Shown here piece by piece: positions 1 to 7,035 of a stretch of 10,608 bases of DNA. Each line of letters opens with the position of its first letter. The stretch's first letter is position 1. The stretch is from an uncultured Bacilli bacterium (GTDB lineage: Bacteria > Bacillota_I > Bacilli_A > RF39 > UBA660), in assembly GCA_947629125.1 (NCBI GenBank), contig CANRCO010000038.1, positions 1 through 10,608 of the forward strand, in the 5' to 3' direction. Below the pieces are notes generated by a model that had not been told where the DNA came from, made no database searches, and worked only from the letters and a program-made list of their open reading frames with translations. Position numbers and translations under genes: made by a program.

Positions 1-26
1 AACGCATATTTTCGTGTTTTTAGTCG

Positions 27-35
27 TGGTATAAT
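27..35 (+). promoter_or_regulatory. Possible extended -10 promoter element upstream of the rsmG remnant
   Basis: The sequence TGGTATAAT matches an extended -10 element (TG, one base, then a perfect TATAAT at 30-35). No convincing -35 hexamer lies 16-18 bases upstream, which is tolerable for an extended -10 promoter. All three forward frames are closed in bases 1-60, so this stretch behaves as intergenic DNA. A start near base 42 would run into the rsmG remnant. In such AT-rich DNA a chance match is possible. Confidence 0.3.
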
Positions 36-60
36 ATTAATATAAATTTAGTGTTGACAA

Positions 61-435
61 AACTTAGATAGTCAATTAAGTGATATTGAAATTATTAATG
101 AACGTGCTGAAGATTTTATTAAAAATCGTCGCGAATTTTATGATGTTGTTACCACTCGAGCAGTTGCAAGTTTAAGAATTATTAGTGAGTTAGCTATTCC
201 TTTTTTAAAAGTAAAAGGTTTATTACTTGCTATGAAATCAAACTATACTGAAGAATTAGATGAAGCTAAAACTACAATAGATATTTTAAATAGTGAACTA
301 ATAAAAATTGAAACTTTAGAGTTACCAATAGAAAAAAGTAAAAGAAATATTTTAGTTATTACAAAAAAATTACCAACTAACTTAAAATATCCTAGGAGAT
401 ATAGCCAAATAGTTAAAAAACCATTGCAAAAATAA
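61..435 (+). pseudogene. rsmG: RsmG (GidB) 16S rRNA m7G methyltransferase, C-terminal half only
   Basis: RsmG methylates N7 of a guanine in the 530 loop of 16S rRNA using S-adenosylmethionine. About 124 codons are open here and match the C-terminal half of the family: NERAEDF, then YDVVTTRAVASL, then LAIPFLKVKGLLLAMK, and a terminal KYPRRYSQIVKKPL block close to the family's usual ending. Full-length RsmG is about 240 residues, so the N-terminal part, including the SAM-binding glycine motif, is missing. The same frame has stops at 43, 49 and 55, and the other two frames are also closed nearby. The first in-frame ATG is at 232, inside the conserved domain, and would give only 67 residues. The open part shows no further damage, so the truncation is either recent or an assembly artefact at a contig edge. 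The identity is firm; whether anything functional is made is doubtful. It lies just upstream of the parB/noc gene, as in Bacillus. Confidence 0.75.
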
Positions 436-465
436 TTAAAATATAATAAACTTAAAGAGAATAAT

Positions 466-485
466 AAAAGGGGCTGTATTGTGTG
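466..485 (+). promoter_or_regulatory. Ribosome binding site and GTG start of parB/noc
   Basis: AAAAGGGG (466-473) lies 9 bases before a GTG at 483-485. Upstream in the same frame a TAA at 465-467 closes the frame, and no ATG or TTG intervenes, so the protein cannot start earlier with a usual codon. A TATAAT lies at 442-447, but I see no good -35 at the right distance, so I do not call a promoter. Confidence 0.6.
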
Positions 486-1454
486 AATAATGAAAATACT
501 ATAATGCAAATTCCTATTGAAGATTTAGTTCCAAATCGTCAACAACCACGATTAAATTTTGATGACCAAGGTTTACAAGATTTAGCTAAATCAATTAAAG
601 AACATGGCATAATTCAGCCTTTAGTAGTTCGAAAAGTAGGAGAAAAATATGAAATAATTGCTGGTGAAAGACGTTATCGAGCTTCAATGATAGCGGGTTT
701 ATTAAGTGTGCCAGCTATATTATCAAATATGAGTGCTGAAGAAAGTGCTCAAGTAGCTTTAACAGAAAATATTCAAAGAAGAGAATTAACTTGTATTGAA
801 GAAGCAAAATCATATCAAAATATTTTAGATAATCAAAAACAAGATATTCAATCTTTAGCAAATAAAATAGGTGTATCTGTTCATACAATAGAAAATAAAT
901 TAAAATTATTACAATTAGATGAAGCTGTCCAAGAAGCTTTATTAAAAGAGCAAATTTCAGAAAGACATGCTCGTTCTTTATTAAATATTGAAGACCATGC
1001 TAAACAAAAAGAATGGTTAAATCGAATTATTAAAGAACGTTTAACAGTTCGCCAGTTAGATTTAGCAATAAAAAAAGAACAAAATCCCCAAAAAAGTGCT
1101 GATGAAAAATTATTACCTAATATTGAAAAAATTTTTGAAGAAACTAAAGATGTAATTAAAGGTGTTAATATAGAAAAAAATGATGCATCTTTAGATAAAC
1201 AAAATGATATAATAACTCTTGGGAATAATTCTAAAGAATCTGAACCAGTAGAAGAAATTGAATCTTTGGATTTTAGTCCAACTATAAAAGATGAACCCGA
1301 AGATATTGAAACTTTAGATTTTAATGTAGAATTACCAGATTTTAAAAAACAATTTACTGAAGAATTAGATAATTTAATTAATAAATATACTGCTAATTTA
1401 AAAATAGATAAAACTATTAGTGATAATAATATAAATATAGTGATAAATAATTAG
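483..1454 (+). CDS. parB: ParB/Noc-family chromosome partition or nucleoid occlusion CTPase
   Basis: ParB-family proteins load on centromere-like sites, use CTP to clamp and spread on DNA, and organise the origin; the paralogue Noc also blocks septum formation over the nucleoid. Seen in this 323-residue protein: an N-terminal ParB domain starting at IPIEDLVPN (10-18), the CTP-binding motifs GERRYRA (61-67) and TENIQRREL (94-102), a helix-turn-helix at about 121-143, and the ERHARSLL segment (160-167), which resembles Noc more than Spo0J. After about residue 200 comes a low-complexity acidic linker with two near-identical octapeptides (257-264 and 273-280), then a short C-terminal helical segment. 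Position after rsmG also favours Noc. Only nine residues precede the ParB domain, so the amphipathic membrane-targeting helix at the N-terminus of Bacillus Noc is absent. The family is certain; Noc versus Spo0J is unresolved, and it may be the only ParB in the genome. Confidence 0.93.
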   Translation: MNNENTIMQIPIEDLVPNRQQPRLNFDDQGLQDLAKSIKEHGIIQPLVVRKVGEKYEIIAGERRYRASMIAGLLSVPAILSNMSAEESAQVALTENIQRRELTCIEEAKSYQNILDNQKQDIQSLANKIGVSVHTIENKLKLLQLDEAVQEALLKEQISERHARSLLNIEDHAKQKEWLNRIIKERLTVRQLDLAIKKEQNPQKSADEKLLPNIEKIFEETKDVIKGVNIEKNDASLDKQNDIITLGNNSKESEPVEEIESLDFSPTIKDEPEDIETLDFNVELPDFKKQFTEELDNLINKYTANLKIDKTISDNNINIVINN

Positions 1455-1455
1455 T

Positions 1456-3408
1456 TTATTCTTTAGTTTCTTTATTTACTGCTTCGATATCATCGTTATC
1501 ATAATAAGAACCTTTGACAAAATAAAACATTGCGGCTTCTTTACTATTATTTGTTGTTTTACCCGAAATTGCATTAAGGACATTTCCTTCGACATTTTCG
1601 GGTTTTTCATACCAATTATCTTCTTTATCTTTTAATATTTCTTCGACTGTATCAGCCCATATATTTTTAGCAATAGAATTATTTTTTGAACTTACTTCTC
1701 GGTTATCATCATAACCAATCCAAACTAACATTAATAAATCTTTATTATAACCAATTGTCCAAAAATCTGTATTTGTTGTTCCAGTTTTAATGGCATATTT
1801 TTTTGTTAATTTACTACTTATAGTTAAGGCAGTAGGGCGAGTATAATCACTAAAAGTTGCATTTGATGTATTTGCTAACATTTCATTTAAAATATAAACA
1901 TAGTTTTCATTTAAAACTAATTTACTTTCATTTTTATTTTCATATAAAATATTACCATCTAAATCTTCAACTTTTTTTATTAAATGTAATTCATTTTGAT
2001 AACCACCACTAGCTAATGTTGTATAACCAGTAGCATAATCTAACATACTCATTTCTGTAGTTCCTAAAGCCAGTGAAGGATTTTGGGGTAAATTTTTTTT
2101 AATACCCACGCGTTTTGCTGTTTCAACTAGTTTTTCCGGACCTAAAAATAAATTAGTTTTAACAGCATATATATTATCTGACATAGCAATAGCTGCTGCC
2201 ATAGTTATTTCTTTATTAGCATATTTATTTCCATAATTACTTGGAGAATAACTCTTATTATTAGCTAATGTAAAAGTCGTTGCTTCACTACTAAAAGTAG
2301 AAGAAGAAACTAAACCATTTTCTAAAGCTGTATAATATAAAAAAGCTTTCATAGTTGAACCAACTTGCCGTTTAGCTTGAATTGCTCGATTAAATTGACT
2401 AGTAGTATAATCAACTCCTCCTGATAAAGAAATAACTTCTCCAGTAGTTGGATTTATAATTATACTAGCTACTTGTAAATCATCATCAGCTTTAATATAA
2501 TTTAAAATATTTTTTTCTAAGATACTTTGAGCATTTAAATCTAAATTAGTATAAATTTTTAAACCACCAGATTCAATTAAAGAATTAGGAATAGAATTAA
2601 TATTTTCTAATTCATCTAAGACAGCATCTTGATAATACATTAACATTTGTAAATTATTTTCATTATTTTTTCCATAAATTTCTATTTTATCTTGAAATAA
2701 AGAATTGTAAGTTTGTTCATCTATATATTTATTATTAACTAAAGATTGAGCTACTACTTTAGCTCTTTTGATACTTTCATCATAATTTGATAGAGGATTA
2801 TACTTACTAGGATTTTTTGATATACCAGCTAAAATACAAGCTTCTTCCAAAGTTAATTCATTAGGTTTTTTATTAAAATAAAAACTACTGGCACTTTCAA
2901 TACCATAATTTCCTTGACCATAATTTATAGTATTTAAATAGCCTTCTAATATTTCATCTTTATCGTAATGAACTTCTAATTCAAGTGTTAAAAAAGCTTC
3001 TTGGATTTTTCTTTTCCAAGTTTGTGAAAAATCTAAATACATATTTTTAATATATTGTTGTGATATAGTTGAAGCGCCTTGTTTTATTTGATGATTTTTA
3101 ATATTTACAAACATAGCTTTCGCAATTCTTAAATAATCAAACCCTTGATGTTGATAAAAGTTTTTATCTTCCACACTAATAACTGCATTAATTAAATTTG
3201 GTGAAATATCTTCAATATCTACCCATTCACTATTACCTGAACCTTGATAAACTAATTCTTCATTTTTATCGTATATATAAAATTGGTTGGCAGTTTTTAA
3301 CTCTAATTTAGGACTCATATAAGCATAAATATATAAACCTAACATGATTACAATTCCACTGGCAAACCCAAAAATTATTGTCTTTGTAAATATTCGTAAA
3401 AATTTCAA
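1456..3408 (-). CDS. Class A penicillin-binding protein (GT51 glycosyltransferase plus transpeptidase)
   Basis: This bifunctional enzyme polymerises lipid II into glycan strands and cross-links the stem peptides at the outer membrane face. I start it at the TTG at 3408, which follows GGTGAT (3418-3413) by 4 bases and gives a 650-residue protein; a TTG at 3420 and a GTG at 3417 are in frame but have no ribosome site. In this numbering there is a short basic N-terminus, a membrane helix at about 7-30, the GT51 domain with EDKNFYQH (catalytic Glu80), GASTISQQ (111-118), RKIQEAF (133-139) and EGYLNTINYG (155-164), then the transpeptidase domain with STMK (351-354, nucleophile Ser351), SDN (410-412) and KTGT (541-544). 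All catalytic motifs are intact. The C-terminus is a short acidic tail with no PASTA or other added domain. It converges on parB with one base between the stops. It proves a peptidoglycan wall. Which PBP subfamily it belongs to (1A or the sporulation-type PbpF/PbpG) cannot be settled by eye. Confidence 0.95.
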   Translation of the reverse strand: MKFLRIFTKTIIFGFASGIVIMLGLYIYAYMSPKLELKTANQFYIYDKNEELVYQGSGNSEWVDIEDISPNLINAVISVEDKNFYQHQGFDYLRIAKAMFVNIKNHQIKQGASTISQQYIKNMYLDFSQTWKRKIQEAFLTLELEVHYDKDEILEGYLNTINYGQGNYGIESASSFYFNKKPNELTLEEACILAGISKNPSKYNPLSNYDESIKRAKVVAQSLVNNKYIDEQTYNSLFQDKIEIYGKNNENNLQMLMYYQDAVLDELENINSIPNSLIESGGLKIYTNLDLNAQSILEKNILNYIKADDDLQVASIIINPTTGEVISLSGGVDYTTSQFNRAIQAKRQVGSTMKAFLYYTALENGLVSSSTFSSEATTFTLANNKSYSPSNYGNKYANKEITMAAAIAMSDNIYAVKTNLFLGPEKLVETAKRVGIKKNLPQNPSLALGTTEMSMLDYATGYTTLASGGYQNELHLIKKVEDLDGNILYENKNESKLVLNENYVYILNEMLANTSNATFSDYTRPTALTISSKLTKKYAIKTGTTNTDFWTIGYNKDLLMLVWIGYDDNREVSSKNNSIAKNIWADTVEEILKDKEDNWYEKPENVEGNVLNAISGKTTNNSKEAAMFYFVKGSYYDNDDIEAVNKETKE

Positions 3409-3418
3409 GATTATCACC
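3406..3418 (-). promoter_or_regulatory. Ribosome binding site placing the PBP start at TTG 3408
   Basis: On the minus strand GGTGAT (3418-3413) is exactly complementary to part of the 16S rRNA 3' end and is followed after 4 bases by TTG (3408-3406), giving a protein that begins MKFLRIF. The in-frame TTG and GTG just upstream (3420 and 3417) overlap this site and have no purine-rich stretch of their own. Confidence 0.55.
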
Positions 3419-3454
3419 AATATTTATTATGGGAAAATTTTTTTAATTTATGAG

Positions 3455-3482
3455 TGCATATTTTATTATATTATGCTATAAT
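3455..3482 (+). promoter_or_regulatory. Extended -10 promoter for the DUF1934-argS-rpoE unit
   Basis: TGCTATAAT (3474-3482) is an extended -10 with a perfect TATAAT at 3477-3482. The best -35 candidate at the right distance (about 3455-3460, TGCATA) is weak, as is common with extended -10 promoters. Transcription from about 3489 would leave a leader of about 18 bases with the AAAAGGAGA ribosome site before ATG 3507. The reverse strand also has TATAAT-like sequence here that could serve the divergent PBP gene, but I cannot assign it. Confidence 0.5.
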
Positions 3483-3506
3483 GTTCTAGAAAAAAAGGAG
3501 AGATTA

Positions 3507-3854
3507 ATGAAAATCCCTATAAATTACGCGTTTTTTCAGAATAATAAATGCGTTGAACAAGAAAAATTAAATGCTATAAAATATAATAATAAAATAGTTT
3601 ATAAAATAAATGATATTCAAAATATAATATATACTAATAAAATGGAATATAGCTTTATTAGAAAGTTACCTGATAGCATATTTACTTTAGATATAGCTCA
3701 AAAAAAAGCAACTATTAGTTTAAATTCAAATTTAATATTTGATATAAAAGTTGAAAAATTAAAATATGAATTTACTAATAACAAAATAATTATTGAATAT
3801 AAATTAGAAACTGATGAAGACTTAAAAAAATTAATAATTACATTGGAAGAGTGA
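3507..3854 (+). CDS. DUF1934 (YwiB-like) small beta-barrel protein
   Basis: The 115-residue product has alternating hydrophobic and charged strands and matches the general pattern of DUF1934 (B. subtilis YwiB), a calycin-like beta-barrel family of unknown function usually encoded just upstream of argS. Visible points are a mid-protein Tyr/Met/Glu strand (YTNKMEYSFIR) and a C-terminal run of strands ending in KLIITLEE. The frame is open back to an ATG at 3450, but the true start is ATG 3507: AAAAGGAGA (3494-3502) precedes it at normal spacing, and the extended -10 promoter lies inside the longer frame. It has no signal peptide or membrane segment, so it is cytoplasmic. It ends in TGA five bases before the argS ATG. 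The assignment rests largely on size, fold pattern and gene order, because sequence conservation in this family is low. Confidence 0.65.
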   Translation: MKIPINYAFFQNNKCVEQEKLNAIKYNNKIVYKINDIQNIIYTNKMEYSFIRKLPDSIFTLDIAQKKATISLNSNLIFDIKVEKLKYEFTNNKIIIEYKLETDEDLKKLIITLEE

Positions 3855-3859
3855 TATTT

Positions 3860-5470
3860 ATGCAAAAATATTTACAAGAAATCTTAAAACAAGCATTAAA
3901 TAAATTAGATATAGAATACGATGAGATAATAGTTGAAATTCCTCAACAAAAAGAAAATGGTGATTATGCCACTAATTTAGCTTTGAAATTAACTAAAATA
4001 GTCCACGATAATCCACTAAATATTGCTAATAAAATAGTCCAAAACATTAATGATGAAAAAATAGCTAAAATAGAAATTAAAAATCCTGGTTTTATTAATT
4101 TTTTTGTAAAAAAAGATTATTTATTTGAAAATATTAATAAAGTTATTTCTTTAGGTGAAAAATACGGTTCAACTAATATCGGCAAAAATGCGAAAGTTAA
4201 TATTGAATTTGTTAGTGCTAATCCTACTGGTATATTACATTTAGGTAATGCTCGTGGTGGGGCATATGGCGATTCTTTAGCACGCATATTAAAATTTTGT
4301 GGTTATCAAGTTACTAAAGAATATTATGTTAATGATGCTGGTAATCAAATAACTAATTTAGCTTTATCAATTAAATCTCGTTATTATGCTTTATTTGATA
4401 AAAATTTAGCTATGCCAGAAAACGGTTATTTTGGTGAGGAAATAAAAGATATTGCAAAAAAAATTAAAGAAAAAGATAATAACATATTTATTGAGCACGA
4501 TATTGAATATTATAAAGAACAAGGAATTAATGAATTTTTAACAAAAATTAAAAAAGTTTTAAAAGATTACCGAATTGATTATGATGTATTCACTTCAGAA
4601 AGAGCTATATATCAAAAATATCCTTTAGAAAATGTTATTAATTTTTTAATGGAACAATCTCATGCTTATAAAAAAGATGATGCTATTTGGTTTAAAGCAA
4701 CTGATTTTTATGATAATAAAGACCGTGTTTTAGTAAAAAGTGATGGTTCATATACTTATTTAGTTCCAGATATTTCTTATCATATGGATAAATTAAATCG
4801 AGGATATGATTATTTAATAGATGTTTTAGGTACCGACCATCATGGTTATGTTGCTCGATTAAAAAGTGCCATTAAAGCTATGAATTATGATGATACAAAG
4901 TTAGATGTCCGTTTATTACAATTGGTAAAATTAATTAAAAATGGCGAAGAAGTAAAAATGAGTAAACGAACTGGCAATGCTGTTAGTTTACAAGAATTAA
5001 TTGAAGAAGTAGGCGTCGATGCCGCTAGATATTTCTTTTCTAATCGTAGTCTAGATACTCAATTAGATTTTGATTTGGATTTAGTTAAGAAAAAAAGTAA
5101 TGAAAACCCATATTATTATGTTTCATATGCATATGCTAGAATATGTACTATATTAAATGATTATCATGATAAAGTGACTAATATTGTAAAATATAATACA
5201 ATAATTGAACCAGAGGCAATAAATTTATTGCAAAAAGTATATGAATTTGATAATGTAGTGGCAACAGCTGCTATAAAAAGATTACCACATTTGGTAACTA
5301 ATTATGTTTATGAGCTAGCTAGTTTATTTCATTATTATTATTCTAAACATAAAATAATAGTTACTGATGAGAAAAAGCTTCATGAAAATTTAAATATCTT
5401 ACAAGCAGTTAAAATTACCATATATAATGCTTTAAATTTAATTGGTGTTGTGCCACCAGAAAAAATGTAG
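3860..5470 (+). CDS. argS: Arginyl-tRNA synthetase
   Basis: ArgRS is the class I cytoplasmic enzyme that charges tRNA-Arg with arginine using ATP. I start it at ATG 3860 (536 residues), 9 bases after GGAAGA (3845-3850); an in-frame GTG at 3851 directly abuts that site and is too close. Seen in order: the ArgRS-specific N-terminal tRNA-recognition domain with NGDYATNLALKL, the catalytic entry FVSANPTG (117-124) with the HIGH-type motif HLGN (127-130) followed by ARGGAYGD, the LGTDHHGYVARL segment, the KMSK motif intact at 366-369, and a C-terminal DALR anticodon-binding domain rich in Tyr and His. The length is normal for the family (about 530-580). It follows DUF1934 by 5 bases and precedes rpoE by 11, so all three are probably cotranscribed. 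Confidence 0.97.
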   Translation: MQKYLQEILKQALNKLDIEYDEIIVEIPQQKENGDYATNLALKLTKIVHDNPLNIANKIVQNINDEKIAKIEIKNPGFINFFVKKDYLFENINKVISLGEKYGSTNIGKNAKVNIEFVSANPTGILHLGNARGGAYGDSLARILKFCGYQVTKEYYVNDAGNQITNLALSIKSRYYALFDKNLAMPENGYFGEEIKDIAKKIKEKDNNIFIEHDIEYYKEQGINEFLTKIKKVLKDYRIDYDVFTSERAIYQKYPLENVINFLMEQSHAYKKDDAIWFKATDFYDNKDRVLVKSDGSYTYLVPDISYHMDKLNRGYDYLIDVLGTDHHGYVARLKSAIKAMNYDDTKLDVRLLQLVKLIKNGEEVKMSKRTGNAVSLQELIEEVGVDAARYFFSNRSLDTQLDFDLDLVKKKSNENPYYYVSYAYARICTILNDYHDKVTNIVKYNTIIEPEAINLLQKVYEFDNVVATAAIKRLPHLVTNYVYELASLFHYYYSKHKIIVTDEKKLHENLNILQAVKITIYNALNLIGVVPPEKM

Positions 5471-5481
5471 GAGGAAAATAA

Positions 5482-5925
5482 ATGAAATTAAAAGATTATA
5501 CTCAAGAAGAATTAGAAAGTATGAATTATGATGATATAGCATATTTAATATTAACAGAAGAAAAAACTCAATTAAAATTAAAAGATTTATTTCAAAAAAT
5601 ATGTGATTTATTAAATATGGATAAAAATTCTATGGAAAATGAAATAACTAATTTTTTTGAATTAATCTCAACTGATAAAAGATTTATTATGTTAGATAAT
5701 GGTTTATGGGATTTAAAAGAAAAACATAATCCTAAAATGGTTTTAGTTGATGATGAAGAAGAATTAGATTCAGAACTAGAGGAAGAAAATTTAGAAGTTA
5801 AAGAACAAGAAGAACCAGAAGAAGAAATATTCTATGATGATGACGATGATGACGATAATGATGACGATGATGATGATTTAAAAGATTTAGTTGTAGTTGA
5901 CGAAGAACAGACAAACAGTTTATAA
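5482..5925 (+). CDS. rpoE: RNA polymerase delta subunit
   Basis: Delta is a Firmicutes-specific RNA polymerase accessory protein that lowers nonspecific DNA binding, speeds recycling and tunes sensitivity to initiating NTP levels. The 147-residue protein has the two expected parts: an N-terminal HARE-HTH winged-helix domain (about 6-80, with YDDIAYLIL at 16-24 and GLWDLKE at 74-80), and a disordered, highly acidic C-terminal half. The tail includes seven Asp, one Asn and six Asp in a row at 119-132, encoded by a GAT/GAC trinucleotide tract (5836-5877). A strong AGGAGG (5469-5474) lies 7 bases before the ATG. It sits 11 bases after argS. In Bacillus rpoE is followed by pyrG; here prfA follows instead. 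A transcription hairpin overlaps the last codons and stop. Confidence 0.92.
   Translation: MKLKDYTQEELESMNYDDIAYLILTEEKTQLKLKDLFQKICDLLNMDKNSMENEITNFFELISTDKRFIMLDNGLWDLKEKHNPKMVLVDDEEELDSELEEENLEVKEQEEPEEEIFYDDDDDDDNDDDDDDLKDLVVVDEEQTNSL
5836..5877 (+). repeat. GAT/GAC trinucleotide tract encoding poly-aspartate
   Basis: Fourteen consecutive GAT, GAC or AAT codons encode Asp7-Asn-Asp6 in the delta-subunit tail. Mixed GAT and GAC use interrupts the perfect repeat, which should limit slippage. The tract stays in frame. Confidence 0.8.
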
Positions 5926-5926
5926 T
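5897..5926 (+). promoter_or_regulatory. Candidate prfA promoter inside the end of rpoE
   Basis: TTGACG (5897-5902) and a perfect TATAAT (5921-5926) are separated by 18 bases, an acceptable sigma-A arrangement. The -10 lies in the loop of the rpoE terminator hairpin, so transcripts starting at about 5933 would lack the left arm and escape that terminator. The -35 is partly fixed by Val-Asp codons of rpoE and may be coincidental. A second TATAAT at 5943-5948 has no good -35 and would leave almost no leader. Confidence 0.4.
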
Positions 5927-5943
5927 ATGTTTGTCTTATTTTT
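5909..5943 (+). terminator. Rho-independent terminator overlapping the rpoE stop
   Basis: AGACAAACA (5909-5917) and TGTTTGTCT (5928-5936) form a perfect 9-bp stem with a 10-base loop that contains the rpoE TAA, followed by TATTTTT (5937-5943). The left arm is coding sequence for the last rpoE codons. Low G+C makes the stem modest, but stem plus U-tract is a standard intrinsic terminator layout. It would end the DUF1934-argS-rpoE transcript. Confidence 0.65.
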
Positions 5944-5967
5944 ATAATCTTAGAAAGGATGATTATA

Positions 5968-7035
5968 ATGTTTAATCGTTTAGATACAATTGTTGCAAGA
6001 TTTAAAGAATTAGAAACAGAATTAACAAATCCTGATGTTTTAAATAATTATAATTTATTAAAAGAATTATCTAAAGAACGTAGTGATTTAGAACCAATAG
6101 TTAATAAATATCAAGAGTATTTAACTAATGAAGATAATATTAAAGAAACAAAATCAATGTTAAATGACCCAGAATTAAAAGCAATTGCCGAAGAAGAATA
6201 TGATAATTTAAATAAGAAAAAAGAAGAAATTTTGAAAGAATTAGAATTTTTATTAGTTCCAAAAGATGAAAATGATGGTAAAAATGTTATTATGGAAATT
6301 CGTGGAGCTGCTGGTGGCGATGAAGCAAATATCTTTGCAGGAGATTTATTTCGGATGTACTCATATTATGCTGAAAAAAATAATTGGAAAATCGAAATAA
6401 TTAATGAATTACCAGGTAGCAGCGGTGGTTATTCGCAAATTGAATATATGATAAAAGGTAGTAATGTTTATTCAAAACTAAAATATGAAAGTGGTTCTCA
6501 TCGGGTTCAAAGAGTTCCTACTACAGAAACTCAAGGTCGAGTTCATACTTCAACTGCTACAGTTTTAGTAATGCCCGAAGTAGAAACTGTTAACATTGAT
6601 ATAAAAGAGACGGATTTAAAAATCGATGTATATCATAGTAGTGGAGCAGGAGGCCAATCAGTTAATACATCAAATTCTGCAGTTCGAATAACTCATATAC
6701 CTACTGGAATTGTTGTTACTTGTCAAACAGAAAGAAGCCAATTAAAAAATAAAGAAAAAGCTATGCGCTTTTTAAAAATTAAAATTCATGATGATTTAAT
6801 ACATAAACAAGAAAGTGAAATAGGAGCTGAAAGAAAAACAAAAATTGGTACAGGTGACCGCTCAGAAAAAATAAGAACCTATAATTATCCGCAAAATAGA
6901 GTAACTGACCATCGAATAAATTTCTCTTTAATGGAATTAGATAGAGTTATGGAAGGTAATTTAGATCCAATAATTGAAGCTTTAATTAATGAAGATATGC
7001 GACTTAAATTAGCAGGAGAAGATTCTTTTGAATAA
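5968..7035 (+). CDS. prfA: Peptide chain release factor 1
   Basis: RF1 recognises UAA and UAG in the ribosomal A site and triggers peptidyl-tRNA hydrolysis. The protein is 355 residues from ATG 5968, the usual family length; AAAGG (5954-5958) is 9 bases upstream, and the product begins MFNRLD as RF1 proteins typically do. An in-frame ATG at 5959 directly abuts the ribosome site and is unlikely. Visible features are a helical coiled N-terminal domain, EIRGAAGGDEA opening the core, the RF1-type codon-recognition tripeptide PTT at 184-186 within RVQRVPTTETQGR, and the catalytic GGQ at 228-230 in SGAGGQSVNTS. The Gln of GGQ is the substrate of PrmC, encoded immediately downstream with an 8-base overlap. 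UAA and UAG end nearly all genes in this window, which suits RF1 use; RF2 is not in view. Confidence 0.97.
   Translation: MFNRLDTIVARFKELETELTNPDVLNNYNLLKELSKERSDLEPIVNKYQEYLTNEDNIKETKSMLNDPELKAIAEEEYDNLNKKKEEILKELEFLLVPKDENDGKNVIMEIRGAAGGDEANIFAGDLFRMYSYYAEKNNWKIEIINELPGSSGGYSQIEYMIKGSNVYSKLKYESGSHRVQRVPTTETQGRVHTSTATVLVMPEVETVNIDIKETDLKIDVYHSSGAGGQSVNTSNSAVRITHIPTGIVVTCQTERSQLKNKEKAMRFLKIKIHDDLIHKQESEIGAERKTKIGTGDRSEKIRTYNYPQNRVTDHRINFSLMELDRVMEGNLDPIIEALINEDMRLKLAGEDSFE
7014..7030 (+). promoter_or_regulatory. Ribosome binding site and TTG start of prmC inside prfA
   Basis: AGGAGA (7014-7019) is 8 bases before TTG 7028-7030. Both lie within the last codons of prfA, whose stop ends at 7035. 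This arrangement indicates translational coupling and supports the rare TTG start. Confidence 0.6.

Noticed and set aside
1..21. AACGC / GTGTT hairpin followed by Ts as the terminator of an upstream gene.
   Set aside because: The stem is five pairs including a G-T wobble, and it is cut by the window edge, so it cannot be judged.
243..509. An 88-codon open frame on the minus strand across the rsmG remnant.
   Set aside because: It is the antisense shadow of the RsmG C-terminal coding frame, rich in Leu, Phe and Ile as expected from the complement of AT-rich coding DNA, with no supporting ribosome site or family match.
1443..1459. ATAAA / TTTAT inverted repeat at the parB-PBP junction as a bidirectional terminator.
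   Set aside because: The stem is five A/T pairs with no following U-tract of quality; chance occurrence is very likely at this base composition.
3450..3506. Nineteen extra N-terminal residues for the DUF1934 protein from ATG 3450.
   Set aside because: This stretch contains the extended -10 promoter, and AAAAGGAGA precedes ATG 3507, so the upstream ATG is not the start.
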